DNA from: Pichia kudriavzevii
Lineage: Eukaryota; Ascomycota; Pichiomycetes; Pichiales; Pichiaceae
Direction: 5' to 3'
Assembly (NCBI RefSeq): GCF_003054445.1
Contig: NC_042506.1
Location: 379,501-443,500 of the forward strand
Length of the DNA stretch: 64,000 bases
Shown: positions 29,211 through 39,740 of the stretch, piece after piece
Position numbering within the stretch: position 1 is the stretch's first letter
Layout of the letters: each line of letters begins with the position of its first letter
The notes under the pieces: model-generated
The model's input: only the letters and a program-made list of their open reading frames with translations
The model's database searches: none
What the model was told of the DNA's origin: nothing
Made by a program: the position numbers and the translations under genes

Positions 29211-31139
29211 CTGAAGAAGCATGTGCTCTGGTAAAGCAAATTAATGAGTATTACATGGATTTGCACTTCAGACTACTGAAACCACGGATATCAAACCTGT
29301 ATTGCCAGGCCTCATTAACAATAACTTAATTTATCCTCAATATATATAGTTATTATGTCCAATACAATAACTGCTGGAAATCTCGAACTTATGCACCCTT
29401 GCTTTTAGGTTTGCAGTTCCTTCATTTTGACGTTTTGTATTCACGGGTGAAGTCTGTGTAAAAAGGCACACTCTATCACAACCGACAAAAGCTACATTAC
29501 TTTTAAAACCTGGAGTATCTATAAGTATATTGCCTATCGGGTTCATTTCCTCAAAGCATCGTTAGCAAAAGTACTTGAAATAAGCTGATATATGAACATT
29601 TTTATTCATAATTGCATTTATATATAATAAGTTGAGCGGCATTCGAAAGAGAAATCGATCTCTTACGGACACTTGCTTTTCTTTGGAAGAATGACGGCAC
29701 CATAGTGGTTTTATATTATGATGTTCACTCTTAGTGAGCAAATGCAATCATTTTGTTTCCTTTTACTATTTCTTTCCTTCACGCCATCCTTTGCTCTGTT
29801 TTGAATTGGATCACAACTACAATCACTTGAAAAATAGTGCCTTCAAGGCCAAACTTTGAGCTTTTTATGAGGTTTTCATGCATAAATATGTTCCAATAGT
29901 TGTTATCTTACTGTTTATGTGTACCTAACTTTGATGTTATTCACTCTAATGATTTTTCTTGTGACATTGATATGCTCCTTTTCGTAGTTTGGCACATTTC
30001 CCAACTACTGGTGTAATAGATTTTTCTGAAAAAACTCTCTGAAATCCACCTAAAGGTGTATTAAAATTAAACCAAGGTCATCTTTGTATTAGTTAAAATA
30101 TACCTTAACCAAGTTCAATGTTATGTTTCTCTCCCTTTTGCATTCATTAGCCTTTTAAATTGTCCTCTCTCTTAAAACTGTAAAAGTCTTAAACTATCTC
30201 TTATAACACAATATAGGTGATTCTTTGAGGATCTTTTTGTTTACTTTTGTCTCTGTTTAAAGAAGCAGATAGTTGTACAATAATGTTTTACTTCCTATAG
30301 TTTATTCAAATGAAAACATCACAAAATGCAAAAAAAACATAAAGTTTGATGTAGAGGACTGTCCTGCTTAATTCTGTGGAGTTGTTGTGTTATGTGACCA
30401 ACGAAAGTGGGATAGTACTATCTTACCTAGAACAGCTTCTTACTCATGACTTTATTACCTAGCCTCCGCTCAAACATTTACTTGCAAAATAGTCGATTTT
30501 CTCTTAAAGTTACTTATTCTTAGCATGGCAGTATACATTATGATAGACGTGATCAGATAAATAAGTTACTCCACATTAGGGTATATACTATTCATGTTGT
30601 GAAGAGCGAAAGTTACTAAGTTGTTAAAAAAATAGAGTCACGTTAGTCATTTTTCCACCAAATGTGCCTGTGAGTACCAGAAAAGTTCATCTAATTCTTT
30701 AATTCAGAGAATGTCGGTTTTACTAATAAACAAAACTCCAACAGGCCTGCAATCAGATGTAGTATGTTGATATACTTAATGTCAGAGCTGGTATTCCTCT
30801 AAATATTAATCTGCTTAGTTTTACTCAGTATGTTTTAGGTACTGTTTGATGTAAGTTCTTCTAGCAGTTCAATTTATATTTTCTAATATGGATATTTAAA
30901 CCAGAACTAATAAATATTAAGCCATTCCATGTTGCATTTTATTATCCAGTTTTATATAATCATAAAAAGGAATATGATTCCTTTCTGAAAATGAAAGTAA
31001 AATTAGGTTGTAATTAACCTGAAACATAATAGTTAAAAATATACTCCAGAATGAGTCAATTTTACGTTAAAAAATTATTCAGTCACGTGATTAATGTAAA
31101 GGTGATATATTTTTTCAAACAAAATAAACCTTGTTGAGT
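29211..31139. other. 1.9-kb gene-free AT-rich region upstream of tRNA-Trp
   Basis: About 1,930 bases without a supportable gene. It is AT-rich throughout, and short frames inside are unlike any family I know. Visible items are a perfect 8-base hairpin AAAGGAAT/ATTCCTTT at 30966-30984, a weaker AGGTT/AACCT pair at 31005-31020, and a GTCACGTG site at 31082-31089. I see no transposon ends, repeats of a Ty type or relic of a known gene. It could hold an unannotated RNA or a replication origin, but no signal decides that. Confidence 0.65.
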
Positions 31140-31211
31140 GGGGCTATGGCTCAATGGTAGAGCTTTCGACTCCAGATCGAAGGGTTGCAGGTTCGATTCC
31201 TGTTGGCCTCA
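31140..31211 (+). tRNA. tRNA-Trp (CCA), no intron
   Basis: A complete 72-base cloverleaf folds with a 7-bp acceptor stem (two G-U pairs), D arm GCTC/GAGC, anticodon stem TTCGA/TCGAA with loop CTCCAGA (anticodon CCA at 31172-31174), T arm GCAGG/CCTGT with loop TTCGATT, and discriminator A73. The internal promoters are clear: box A TGGCTCAATGG and box B GGTTCGATTCC. A T6 terminator lies at 31221-31226. The S. cerevisiae tRNA-Trp genes have an intron after position 37; here the anticodon loop is uninterrupted. Confidence 0.95.
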
Positions 31212-31577
31212 ATTTAACACTTTTTTGGATTGCGTTTTGATCACTATTTTTCTACCATTTTGTAGTTTCAAATGTAGATTAACTGAGCTATGTTTGATTA
31301 TGAATTGCCCTTTAGTTTTCATACAACTTAAAGCGTTTGTTGTGATATACGTTTGTTGCATTAGGGGTCAGAGAATAAAGATTAGATTAAGATACTTAAA
31401 GCAGTTATTTGCCAGGGTATTTTTTTCTCAATTATGAACTTTTTTTTTTCGCTTAGTCGTTGGAAAGTGTTGGAAGTTGAAGGAAGAGCACAGTAATTCC
31501 ACTAGCAGAAGAATTCCGATCTCCCTTTTGAACTTCCATAATACAGTATTCGATCAAACTTTCACTGTATTGATAAG
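31212..31577. other. Intergenic, tRNA terminator and mS38 promoter
   Basis: Contains the T6 Pol III terminator at 31221-31226 and a T10 run near 31440-31449 that probably belongs to the mS38 promoter. No gene is seen. Confidence 0.6.
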
Positions 31578-31898
31578 ATGTTCAGAAGTGTGGCACGTAT
31601 GTTTCCTTTAGCTATGGGCGGTAGATTGGCGTCTACGATGGTATCAAAACCAGCTATGAACTCCGTTATTTTTAACCAACCATTAAAACCAGAAGCGCAT
31701 TTCATCCAATCTGGTTTATTTGCAAACAACAAAATAGCTCAAGGAATATTTGAAATCAACGATCCTATTTCGGAATCCAGTGTTACTGAAATGATCATGA
31801 CCTCTGTGCTAAGAAAGAGAAGATTAAAAATGAAAAAGCATAAGTTAAGAAAGAGAAGAAAGGCACAAAGGGCTTTGAGGATTAAGATTGGTAAATGA
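31578..31898 (+). CDS. COX24: Mitochondrial ribosomal small-subunit protein mS38 (Cox24/Qri5)
   Basis: The 106-residue product has a mitochondrial presequence (MFRSVARMFPLAMGGRLAS) and the very basic family C-terminus KMKKHKLRKRRKAQRALRIK, which threads into the small subunit of the mitoribosome near the decoding site. In S. cerevisiae Cox24 is needed for translation of some mitochondrial mRNAs, chiefly COX1. The family has weak identity outside this tail, but the tail is diagnostic. It converges on FAP7, 97 bases away. Confidence 0.9.
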   Translation: MFRSVARMFPLAMGGRLASTMVSKPAMNSVIFNQPLKPEAHFIQSGLFANNKIAQGIFEINDPISESSVTEMIMTSVLRKRRLKMKKHKLRKRRKAQRALRIKIGK

Positions 31899-31995
31899 AC
31901 ATGTTTCTCTCCCTTTATGTTGGTTGTTCGTCCATATCTAGAGCTTTACAGGGCTATTTAGAATTTTTAAAAGTTTGTACATAGGTAATATCAAA

Positions 31996-32547
31996 TCATT
32001 CCAGTTCATTAGAAACACCATCTGGATTGTTTTTCTTCCACAGTTGGTACCACTGCGAGATTCTGAATACATTTTCATCCAAAGAGTCAACATCTTCACT
32101 CCGTAATTCAACAACGATGTTAGGATTGTAACTTTCCATTGCTTCTGTCAACAAAACTTGCATGATCTCACATTCAACATTTTCTGTTATCTTGGATTGC
32201 TTGTAGCCCCTTTTCTCCAACCTCTCATAAAGTACAGTATTTTTACATCTTATAACCACAACTAAATCTATCCACCTCTCAGGGAAAATTTCACAACAAT
32301 GCCAGTCTATAACCAGTCCACCCTTTTCTGACATTGTTTCAAGCAGATCTAACATCCTATCCTCATTGACTATACTGCTATCTCTTTCTTCATCATATCC
32401 CTCTATACATCCATTCGCTTTTGCAAACTCGGATACATTAATGTGGGTAAATTCAGGATTCTGTGATACAAACTCTTCAGCATGTGATGTTTTTCCACAT
32501 CCTGGAGTACCAGTAATTATTATATTTGGTAACTTCCTTAGCGTCAT
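31996..32547 (-). CDS. FAP7: Fap7/AK6 adenylate kinase, 40S maturation factor
   Basis: Small nuclear ATPase/adenylate kinase that binds uS11 (Rps14) and is needed for the final 20S-to-18S rRNA cleavage. The 183-residue length fits (197 in S. cerevisiae). The Walker A loop GTPGCGKT is at residues 13-20. The AK6 blocks NVSEFAKANGCIEGYDEERDS, VIDWHCCEIFPERW and YERLEKRGYKQSKI are complete. With NOP56 and SQS1 it is one of three ribosome-biogenesis-related genes in the window. Confidence 0.97.
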   Translation of the reverse strand: MTLRKLPNIIITGTPGCGKTSHAEEFVSQNPEFTHINVSEFAKANGCIEGYDEERDSSIVNEDRMLDLLETMSEKGGLVIDWHCCEIFPERWIDLVVVIRCKNTVLYERLEKRGYKQSKITENVECEIMQVLLTEAMESYNPNIVVELRSEDVDSLDENVFRISQWYQLWKKNNPDGVSNELE

Positions 32548-32814
32548 TCTTATCTTTTGGGGTTGTTTAGGTTAGGCTCAAACTCTGAAAACAGTGTATA
32601 TACATGTGCATAAACTTGTAAAAAAAATTAATAGGAAATTGTAAAAATTATTATTTTTTGGCAACACTCGATTTTGTTGAATTTCACAATACGGGAATGC
32701 TTGTACAGAAGAATGTTCTTTGTCAAAATAAAGAAGAAATAAACAAAGACTCTATATTTGCTAGAGAAATTTGAACAAAAAAAGAAGCATATATTATATT
32801 CGATAATACAGATT

Positions 32815-33579
32815 ATGTCAGATTTGGGCTTATCAGATAGAACGAGTTCGACCAAATCGAAAACCTCTAAGACAACAGAGTTAACCCCAGAGCAAATCCA
32901 ACAACAGAATATCCTAAGGCTGAATGGATTTAGGACCTCCACCATCTTGAGAAATGTTTCCAACGATGACTCATATGGAGAAGAGGGGAATTCAGGGACG
33001 GATGGTATGGACGGAAAAATAGATGATATATTAAATACCCAAGACGAAGACTCAATGGACCCGATGCATCGATTTGGGCTAATTGCACTAGATAGCTTAC
33101 TTAAACAAGAAGATAACGATCAAAATAATATAGCAAAAGGTATAGACTTGAACATGTTAGGGCTTGATTTATCCCTTGATAAGCATTCACATATTTTGTC
33201 GAAAACATTTGCATCTCCATGGTTAGAGACGAGTAGATCTGAAGTAGAGCCCTTATTTACCAGGCCTGAAAGTTTCAATATAAATGCGAATGAGATAGTT
33301 CCTGTTACTGAACGTATGCCATCCTTTAACGATTTGACCTTATTCTTTTTATTCTATACCAAACCAAGGGATATCCTTCAAGAATTAGCAGCCAGAGAAC
33401 TCAATAAAAGAAACTGGAGGTATCACAAAGAACTGCAAGTGTGGCTGACAAAAGACACAAACTCTGAGCCCAAATCTATAGGTAGCGGAGCTGAGCAAGG
33501 AACATATATATTTTTTGACCCTGTCACTTGGGAGTTTGTCACAAAGACTATGGTGCTGTACTATAACTCAATTATGTAG
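32815..33579 (+). CDS. CDC36: Ccr4-Not complex subunit Not2 (Cdc36)
   Basis: The 254-residue protein carries the NOT box: residues about 120-250 include ASPWLETSRSEVEPLF, PSFNDLTLFFLFYTKPRD, the AARELNKRNWRYHKELQVWL block and FFDPVTWEF. It pairs with Not5 and Not1 in the deadenylase complex that controls mRNA decay and transcription. Length is near that of S. cerevisiae Cdc36 (191) plus a disordered N-terminus. ATG 32815 is chosen because the frame upstream opens only on TTG. The promoter is shared with FAP7 (divergent). Confidence 0.93.
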   Translation: MSDLGLSDRTSSTKSKTSKTTELTPEQIQQQNILRLNGFRTSTILRNVSNDDSYGEEGNSGTDGMDGKIDDILNTQDEDSMDPMHRFGLIALDSLLKQEDNDQNNIAKGIDLNMLGLDLSLDKHSHILSKTFASPWLETSRSEVEPLFTRPESFNINANEIVPVTERMPSFNDLTLFFLFYTKPRDILQELAARELNKRNWRYHKELQVWLTKDTNSEPKSIGSGAEQGTYIFFDPVTWEFVTKTMVLYYNSIM

Positions 33580-34045
33580 AGGAAGAATCAGGCGTTATCT
33601 ATGTAATTGCCTGTAAACTGTATTATTTAAAGTTTTGACTTTTAAAAATAGCGTTAGATTCATGCATTAATTTGAATAATGAAGGCCACTACAGAGTTAG
33701 GTTCATATTGCACATAAAAAAACATCACCAATTGCCAAGTTTAGTTTTCTGTAATCTTGTCCATGCCCATCTAAGGTTGCATCTTCGATTGAAACAATCT
33801 CAGCTAGGTTGGCTGTTCGTAACATTTTCATAATAGTAAAGTTAACGCTGTTTTGACATATTGATAGCGATGTGAGAAATTGAGACAGTGGAAAAAATAT
33901 AATCTAATGAGTGATCTTATAATTTTCTATAAGGATCTATGCTTTAATTCGACGATCAATATTTACCTTCTGAGGAAACACCTCTATAAGAGGAAGTTAA
34001 CTGCTATAAAAGTCCATCCTTCCAGTATTTGGGAATTGCAGCAAC
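33580..34045. promoter_or_regulatory. CDC36 3' end and promoter of the Zn2Cys6 gene
   Basis: About 465 AT-rich bases without a gene. A TATAAAA-like sequence near 34004-34010, just before the regulator's ATG at 34046, is a plausible TATA element. Nothing else was recognised. Confidence 0.5.
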
Positions 34046-36829
34046 ATGGATCCTTTTAACAATGTTCTTACAGCCAAGGTGTTCGAAGGATCTTCTACAG
34101 ACTGTAATAAAGCCACGAGTAATAAGGAACAAAAGGGTCAAAGAAACGTTAAGAAGAAGTCAATTCACACGAAGAGTAGCAAAAGAACCTCCAATGGATG
34201 CCTCACATGCAAGTTAAGGAAGAAGCGATGCGATGAAGTTAAGCCTGTATGTGGAGACTGTCTCAGACTTGGAAGAAGATGTGAATATATATCGGATGAT
34301 ATGACAGAGGAAGAGATACATAAATTGAGGGAAGAAATGAGTTTGATTGAAGCCGATAGCAAAACAAGGAAGAGGAAAAAAAAAGTAAAAGAAGAAGGAC
34401 CCAATCCTCTAAGTGCAACGAAATATGAGAACACTAGCAATGGTACCGATGATATTGGCCTTTGTAGTTCAACAAAGAAACACATCAAGGCGAAAAGAAA
34501 ACCTAGAGTGAAAAAGGCTAGAAATGGAAAAGTGGTTTTCAATCCATTTGCGATGAATCTTGCCTCAATTACGCATTCACCCGTATTTAACGGCTTACAA
34601 TCGTCGGCGTTGCTACCTAAACATATAACTAGTTCGCCATCGTTCACCAACATAACCGAGTTACCGGATACAGTCACAAAATTAAATTTTAATGAATCCA
34701 ATATACTGCTCTCGTCCAAGACAGTTAGCACATCCAAGGTTGAAAAATCATTTGAAGGTTTGAATACTTTAACTAACGGCAATGCTGCTTCCGACATACC
34801 CAACAGTACTAACTCTACTGGAAATAGCAATAACCCATATACCCATAACGACCAACCAAAAAATTTGAATGGATTATCTCCTAACTTTCTGGCTAATATT
34901 GCGGCGGTTACACCAATACCAGAAATTCCTACTTTAGAGCAAAACTCACCAGCTCCGCTACTTTCATTGAATGATGATTTCGAGTTAGGTCTGTCGGAGA
35001 TGTTTCCTGCAAATTTCTCTAAACTAATACATGAACATTTTAAGAAAGAAATAAACGGAAAATTAAGCAATCAACTGGATACTGATACAAGCTCAAAGGA
35101 ATTAGATTCACCAACTCCGCTATCGACGATTCAGGATGTTTTATCATTTTCTCCAAGGTTTCAACAGATTGATGTTCTTGATGAAGACTTTAACACAGAC
35201 AATGGGAAACATCCACATATTAAGAGCAGTTCAAAGGAAATTTTAGTAGATCAAAGTATTGGTTATTATCATGTTGGACACCACAGATCAACCACTGAAC
35301 CACCTCAACTCTACACAAACCCTTCAATCGTGACGAACACTACTCTGGCTAACCTCTCAACTATGGGTCAGACTTTGTATCAATATTATCGAGACAAGCT
35401 AAGTTTTATAGTATGCTCAGCTCCCAAAACAGAGAACATGTACTTGAATACCTTTTTGCCAATGGCGCATGTTGATAAATCTGTTTTGTATGGGTTATTA
35501 GCATGGAGTGCGTTTCATCTCGGGGGCCGAACCATGGAGAGACAGGGTAATTACTATATTAAACTTGCAATTGATGAATTTTATAGGCGTCCTATAATAG
35601 GTCGAGAGGTAGCGGGAAACCTTAAGCTGGTCTACGATGAGGTTGATGAAACTGATGAAACAATTATCAAGGAATGTATCACTGATATTGATGCTGAAAG
35701 TTACCAGGATTTGCAACTGTCTCAGCTGAGCCGGGATGACCTGATTAATACGAGGTTGGCAGCATTCTTAATTCTTTGCGGTGTCGAAATATGCAAAGGT
35801 GATGTTTCTAACTGGTCCAAGTTTTTAATATATGGGGCAGAACTAATTAAAATGAAAGGTGGGTTAGAAAAGTTTAATGAAAGTAAAGATGAACATTTTT
35901 TGGCGACAAACTATGCTTATCATGATATTACAGCGATTCAAGTAGTTGATGACAGAACAATACGTTTCGATATACAGGAATATGAGAAGATGTGGTTAAA
36001 ATCCAATGAACTAGGATTTACAGATCCCCAACACGGTATTTCATCACCAGTTTTCAAAATTCTTGCAGAAGTTAACAAACTAGTCCTTGATGTGCAAAAG
36101 TCAAATAAAAGGTTAAAGAAGCAGGATATACAAAGAATCGGGAAAGATGATAAGACGAAGTACAAATCAGTGTCAGAATCACCAGATGAGCTGCGTCACG
36201 GGCTTGACGAGGAAGACTGCTGGGTATCCGAGACAGGATCATCAATATCTTCGAATATTGAAGAGTACTTCTTAAGCGAACAATTATCGACAGTGGATAC
36301 TGAAGATTCTATGGGTGAAAGATATGACCAAATTCTTTATATGGAGGAGCTAAACACAATAATGAAGGAATGCTCAAATATTGAGCAGAAAATTAATGAA
36401 GCTAAGCCAAAATTATCACCGTATCTTACAAATAAAGAGTTAGAACTGCAGCTAACGATGTTTGAATGTTTCCAAGTGACCTCTAAAATACATTTAAAGC
36501 AATCAGTTCAACGTATGAACTCTTCATCGATTGAAATTCAATATTTAAATAGTCAATTAATCAAACTATTGGATGTTTTGTTAGGTTCTGAAGTTGAAGC
36601 TTGTCTTTGTTTACCTATGTTTATTGCTGGGATGAATGTTGTTACACAGAGCGATAGGATCGGCATGATTAGGCGGTTTGACTCTTTCATCAATAGGTAT
36701 AAATGGAAGAATGTTACTCGCTGTAAAATTGTTATTAGGTATATTTGGAAGTTAAATAACAATGGTGATAGGTTTATTGATTGGTATTCGGTCGTGAAAA
36801 GACTTGGATGGGATTTGAGTTTTGCGTGA
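34046..36829 (+). CDS. Zn2Cys6 transcription factor, Lys14/Fungal_trans_2-like
   Basis: The 927-residue protein has an N-terminal zinc cluster, residues 52-79 (CLTCKLRKKRCDEVKPVC, then GDCLRLGRRC), followed by a basic linker and a short coiled coil. The C-terminal half (about 430-927) is a regulatory domain with LSFIVCSAP, LPMAHVDKSVLYGLLAWSAFHLGGR and the closing WYSVVKRLGWDLSF. This layout matches the Fungal_trans_2 class. Lys14 and Arg81 of S. cerevisiae are of this kind, with Lys14 my first guess, but orthology is not shown. Confidence 0.8.
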   Translation: MDPFNNVLTAKVFEGSSTDCNKATSNKEQKGQRNVKKKSIHTKSSKRTSNGCLTCKLRKKRCDEVKPVCGDCLRLGRRCEYISDDMTEEEIHKLREEMSLIEADSKTRKRKKKVKEEGPNPLSATKYENTSNGTDDIGLCSSTKKHIKAKRKPRVKKARNGKVVFNPFAMNLASITHSPVFNGLQSSALLPKHITSSPSFTNITELPDTVTKLNFNESNILLSSKTVSTSKVEKSFEGLNTLTNGNAASDIPNSTNSTGNSNNPYTHNDQPKNLNGLSPNFLANIAAVTPIPEIPTLEQNSPAPLLSLNDDFELGLSEMFPANFSKLIHEHFKKEINGKLSNQLDTDTSSKELDSPTPLSTIQDVLSFSPRFQQIDVLDEDFNTDNGKHPHIKSSSKEILVDQSIGYYHVGHHRSTTEPPQLYTNPSIVTNTTLANLSTMGQTLYQYYRDKLSFIVCSAPKTENMYLNTFLPMAHVDKSVLYGLLAWSAFHLGGRTMERQGNYYIKLAIDEFYRRPIIGREVAGNLKLVYDEVDETDETIIKECITDIDAESYQDLQLSQLSRDDLINTRLAAFLILCGVEICKGDVSNWSKFLIYGAELIKMKGGLEKFNESKDEHFLATNYAYHDITAIQVVDDRTIRFDIQEYEKMWLKSNELGFTDPQHGISSPVFKILAEVNKLVLDVQKSNKRLKKQDIQRIGKDDKTKYKSVSESPDELRHGLDEEDCWVSETGSSISSNIEEYFLSEQLSTVDTEDSMGERYDQILYMEELNTIMKECSNIEQKINEAKPKLSPYLTNKELELQLTMFECFQVTSKIHLKQSVQRMNSSSIEIQYLNSQLIKLLDVLLGSEVEACLCLPMFIAGMNVVTQSDRIGMIRRFDSFINRYKWKNVTRCKIVIRYIWKLNNNGDRFIDWYSVVKRLGWDLSFA

Positions 36830-37110
36830 AATATACATTTACGTTTATTGATGTTTATTGTATAATATGAACATACATCACGATGTAATAATAATGAAAA
36901 TATGTTTGACATAACAAAAAAAAAGAAAATCACTACAAAAAAGTGGAAATTAAAAAAGAAATAAAAACGTCATCAATACTTTAAGATCATTGAATACACA
37001 TGTATATAAACACGTGTAATTGCGAGTGTGTATATGTGCTCAAATGCAATTTTTCCGATTGCAGCAGATGTATAGAAAAGCGGTTGGTGTGAAATGTATA
37101 AAGATAAAAC

Positions 37111-37668
37111 TCAACTCGTCAACTGTCTATTGGCTTTTAACCTTTCCTTGACAGATTCCATCACAATCTGTAAACCTTCTCTACTTCTTATTATGTTAGA
37201 GCTGAACTTATTCTTTGACCAATTTTCGATCCTATCTTTAATATTTAGACCTAAACCAAATTTCTGGGAGAATCCGCTGCTAAACTTCACAGTTGTATTT
37301 GATTTCGTAATATTCTCAGAACTGTCGAACTTATAGAAATTATACTCCTCAACTCTGATAATTTTCCGATGATCCAAATTACAATTATACGTGTGCATCT
37401 CCTGGGTTTTTGGATCCACAACCGTATTTTCAATAATCCAAGATGTAGTAATCTTACCTAGAAATGGTTTAATGAACTGAGGCAGTTTTCCTGTTTTTCT
37501 AATCAACTTAATTTGGTGCAATTTACCATCATCGTCGATGTAAACATCGATCGTATCAGTGGATTTGACATGTGTGGAGAAGGGGTTTGGATATCGGTTG
37601 AAATAAGCAAGTGTCACGATTTCAAAGTTGTGGTTAAAAATGTGACTGCTCTTGTAGTATAAAACCAT
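37111..37668 (-). CDS. UPS1: PRELI/MSF1 lipid-transfer protein Ups1
   Basis: Intermembrane-space protein that, with Mdm35, carries phosphatidic acid to the inner membrane for cardiolipin synthesis. The 185-residue product (175 in S. cerevisiae) aligns from the first residues: MVLYYKSSHIF, FNRYPNPFSTHV, KPFLGKITTSWIIE, NLDHRKIIRVEEY and KFSSGF. ATG 37668 is used; the two codons upstream open on GTG. Together with the Cld1-like gene at 2967 this puts two cardiolipin-pathway genes in the window, but far apart, so this is not a cluster. Confidence 0.93.
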   Translation of the reverse strand: MVLYYKSSHIFNHNFEIVTLAYFNRYPNPFSTHVKSTDTIDVYIDDDGKLHQIKLIRKTGKLPQFIKPFLGKITTSWIIENTVVDPKTQEMHTYNCNLDHRKIIRVEEYNFYKFDSSENITKSNTTVKFSSGFSQKFGLGLNIKDRIENWSKNKFSSNIIRSREGLQIVMESVKERLKANRQLTS

Positions 37669-38202
37669 CTTCACTATGATAGCTTTTGATTTATGTACCG
37701 ATTGACCAAGACACTATTGCCTACTGGAATCTATTGAATTGTATATTTTATCCACTATAATCGTTATGTATATTTGTGCCAATTAGGATTTGCGAGAATG
37801 TGAAAATTAAATAAAATGGAGAGATCCATGAGAAAAAAACAGAAACAGAGAGTAAAAACGGAAATAAAAATCTCAGTATTTTAATTTCCGTTTTAAAAAT
37901 TATTGGATAAATTCCGTCTATGGAAACACCAAGTTTCCGATAAAAGTTTAATAACAAATATACTCCATCGGTAATTAAGAGCTATCTTGCAAATAACGAC
38001 TCGACTTTTTCTAATGGATATTTCCGTAATGTTTATAAAGATCAAAAAAAAAAGAAAAATTATATAAGTTCTACACATAGGTGTTGTTACACAAAGATTA
38101 AGTTAGATTAAGATAGACGAGTCAAAGTTAGGTTGGATTTGAAGGATAATGAAGATGTAGAATTTTGGATTTAGTATTTTGGAATGTAATAGAGAATGTA
38201 TA
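37669..38202. other. Intergenic, UPS1 promoter and elongase 3' region
   Basis: About 530 AT-rich bases with several A and T runs (A10 near 38044). Both flanking genes are on the minus strand. No gene or distinct element is seen. Confidence 0.5.
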
Positions 38203-39273
38203 TTAGTTATTCTTCTTCGCCGAAGACGTGGATTTCTTTCTGTAAGAATCCACATAGAATGCTCCAAACAAGAGCGTTAGAGGAGTTAAATAGACGACAT
38301 TGACGTAGACAGCCATTGCTTCCTCCGGGTTTGAGATACAACTTTGGAAGGTTCCTGTGACATTATTGTAATATCTGACAAACAAATGAACTAATGCCAA
38401 TGAGCCTCCGACAACGAATTGGGTGATTTGTAGAGAAGTTAGGGTTTGTTTGAACCATTTTGGTAATCTAATATTGATACAGGACAATGAGAAATAAAAG
38501 TACATCAACGAATGAATGAAGGAGTTGAAAACCACAAAAATCCAAATTGGTGGTGACATGTACCTAGTACCAGACCACATACAAAGAATAGCACCGGAAT
38601 GATGATAACTTTGTAATAAAGACGAAGGTTTCCCCTTTAAGAGAATGATAACTGTGTCCAAAATCTCGTAATATTTTGACAGGTAGAACAAATAAGCCCA
38701 AAATGTCAAGCCTTTAAGTTTTGGATCACTGATATTCATCCATAAGTTATATTTTTCATCATTGGAATTGCAAATCGATTGCCAAAATGATTCGAATTTT
38801 GACAATGGAGAAGGTTTGATTTCAGAGAAAAAGAGGGGAATGATTTGATTGGACAAATGGTGAATAGTGGAAGTCATACCAATAAACGTCCAGACAGAAT
38901 AAAGACACAAAAAGATATTATGTAACAAGACAAAAACTTTGAAAAGTCTCGTCTTAGATATAGCAAATGGAACCGCCTTTAATTTCTTGAGATTTTTCGG
39001 TAAAGGTTCCTTTGGATTGGTCTTTTTGAAATGATCAATTTGTCTCTGTTGGATCTTCCCATTGATAAGATGGACCGAGCAAAAGTAGACAGTTGCAATG
39101 ATAATAGGGGTATAACCGTTCAAGGATAACGGATAGATGGTCTCCTTCAAAAACTCATTTTGAAAGCTAAAAGGCCATGCAGGAATTGGCTTATTGAAAT
39201 CAGGGACATTAAAGGTGTTGAGATCGGGGAACCACTTGAACGAAACAAGTTTTCCAGCTAACGAGTCTGACAT
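38203..39273 (-). CDS. ELO-family fatty-acid elongase with QxxHH box
   Basis: ER membrane 3-ketoacyl-CoA synthase that condenses malonyl-CoA with an acyl-CoA. The 356-residue protein has about seven membrane spans and the ELO signatures LSKYYEILDTVIILLKGKP, LLQSYHHSGAILCMW, and NSFIHSLMYFYF. The catalytic box reads QxxHH (Q221, H224, H225) rather than the HxxHH of Elo1-3 in S. cerevisiae. A QxxHH box is typical of elongases that act on polyunsaturated chains and of one filamentous-fungal subgroup. ATG 39273 is chosen; upstream the frame opens only on TTG. Substrate range is an inference. Confidence 0.93.
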   Translation of the reverse strand: MSDSLAGKLVSFKWFPDLNTFNVPDFNKPIPAWPFSFQNEFLKETIYPLSLNGYTPIIIATVYFCSVHLINGKIQQRQIDHFKKTNPKEPLPKNLKKLKAVPFAISKTRLFKVFVLLHNIFLCLYSVWTFIGMTSTIHHLSNQIIPLFFSEIKPSPLSKFESFWQSICNSNDEKYNLWMNISDPKLKGLTFWAYLFYLSKYYEILDTVIILLKGKPSSLLQSYHHSGAILCMWSGTRYMSPPIWIFVVFNSFIHSLMYFYFSLSCINIRLPKWFKQTLTSLQITQFVVGGSLALVHLFVRYYNNVTGTFQSCISNPEEAMAVYVNVVYLTPLTLLFGAFYVDSYRKKSTSSAKKNN

Positions 39274-39740
39274 ATTCGGCACGGGTATTGTGAATATTAG
39301 AAAATCTTCCAATTAATAGGAGCTATTGGTAATTCTCTCCAATAACAGAAAACACAAACAGAGAAGAAGAACTAAGAAACACGGAGTAAAGAAAAGGAAG
39401 AAAAGTAGGAGATCCAAACAAGTCAAGCAATCCTAACATGCACACACCAACAGGCGCTTCTCTCTCACTTTTTCTCACTTTCTCTTTCACTCTTTCCCCT
39501 TCCTCATTGACGTGCATGTTTGACACTGAAATTCTGCTTGAAAATGTTGAACTAACCGCTTCACCCTAACTCCAGCAAAACAGGTTCGGGGGAATTCACT
39601 TTTTCTCCTTTATTACCGGAAAGGGTAACTTCTTGTTTCCCAATGAAATTCCGGTGCATTCTATAATGTTTGTAATGCGCGCGTTCATATTCATTACCGC
39701 TGGGAAGAAAACATTAGATAGAAAAAGGGAAGGGGAAGGA

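Noticed and set aside
31082-31089. GTCACGTG, a perfect CDEI-type (Cbf1) box near the AT-rich desert, as in point centromeres
   Set aside because: No CDEIII-like CCGAA motif lies at the proper distance, and yeasts of this likely group do not use point centromeres. It is more likely a promoter E-box or chance.
29211-31139. Search for a solo LTR or other mobile element near tRNA-Trp
   Set aside because: No paired TG...CA ends, target duplications or relic of a known element could be found by eye.
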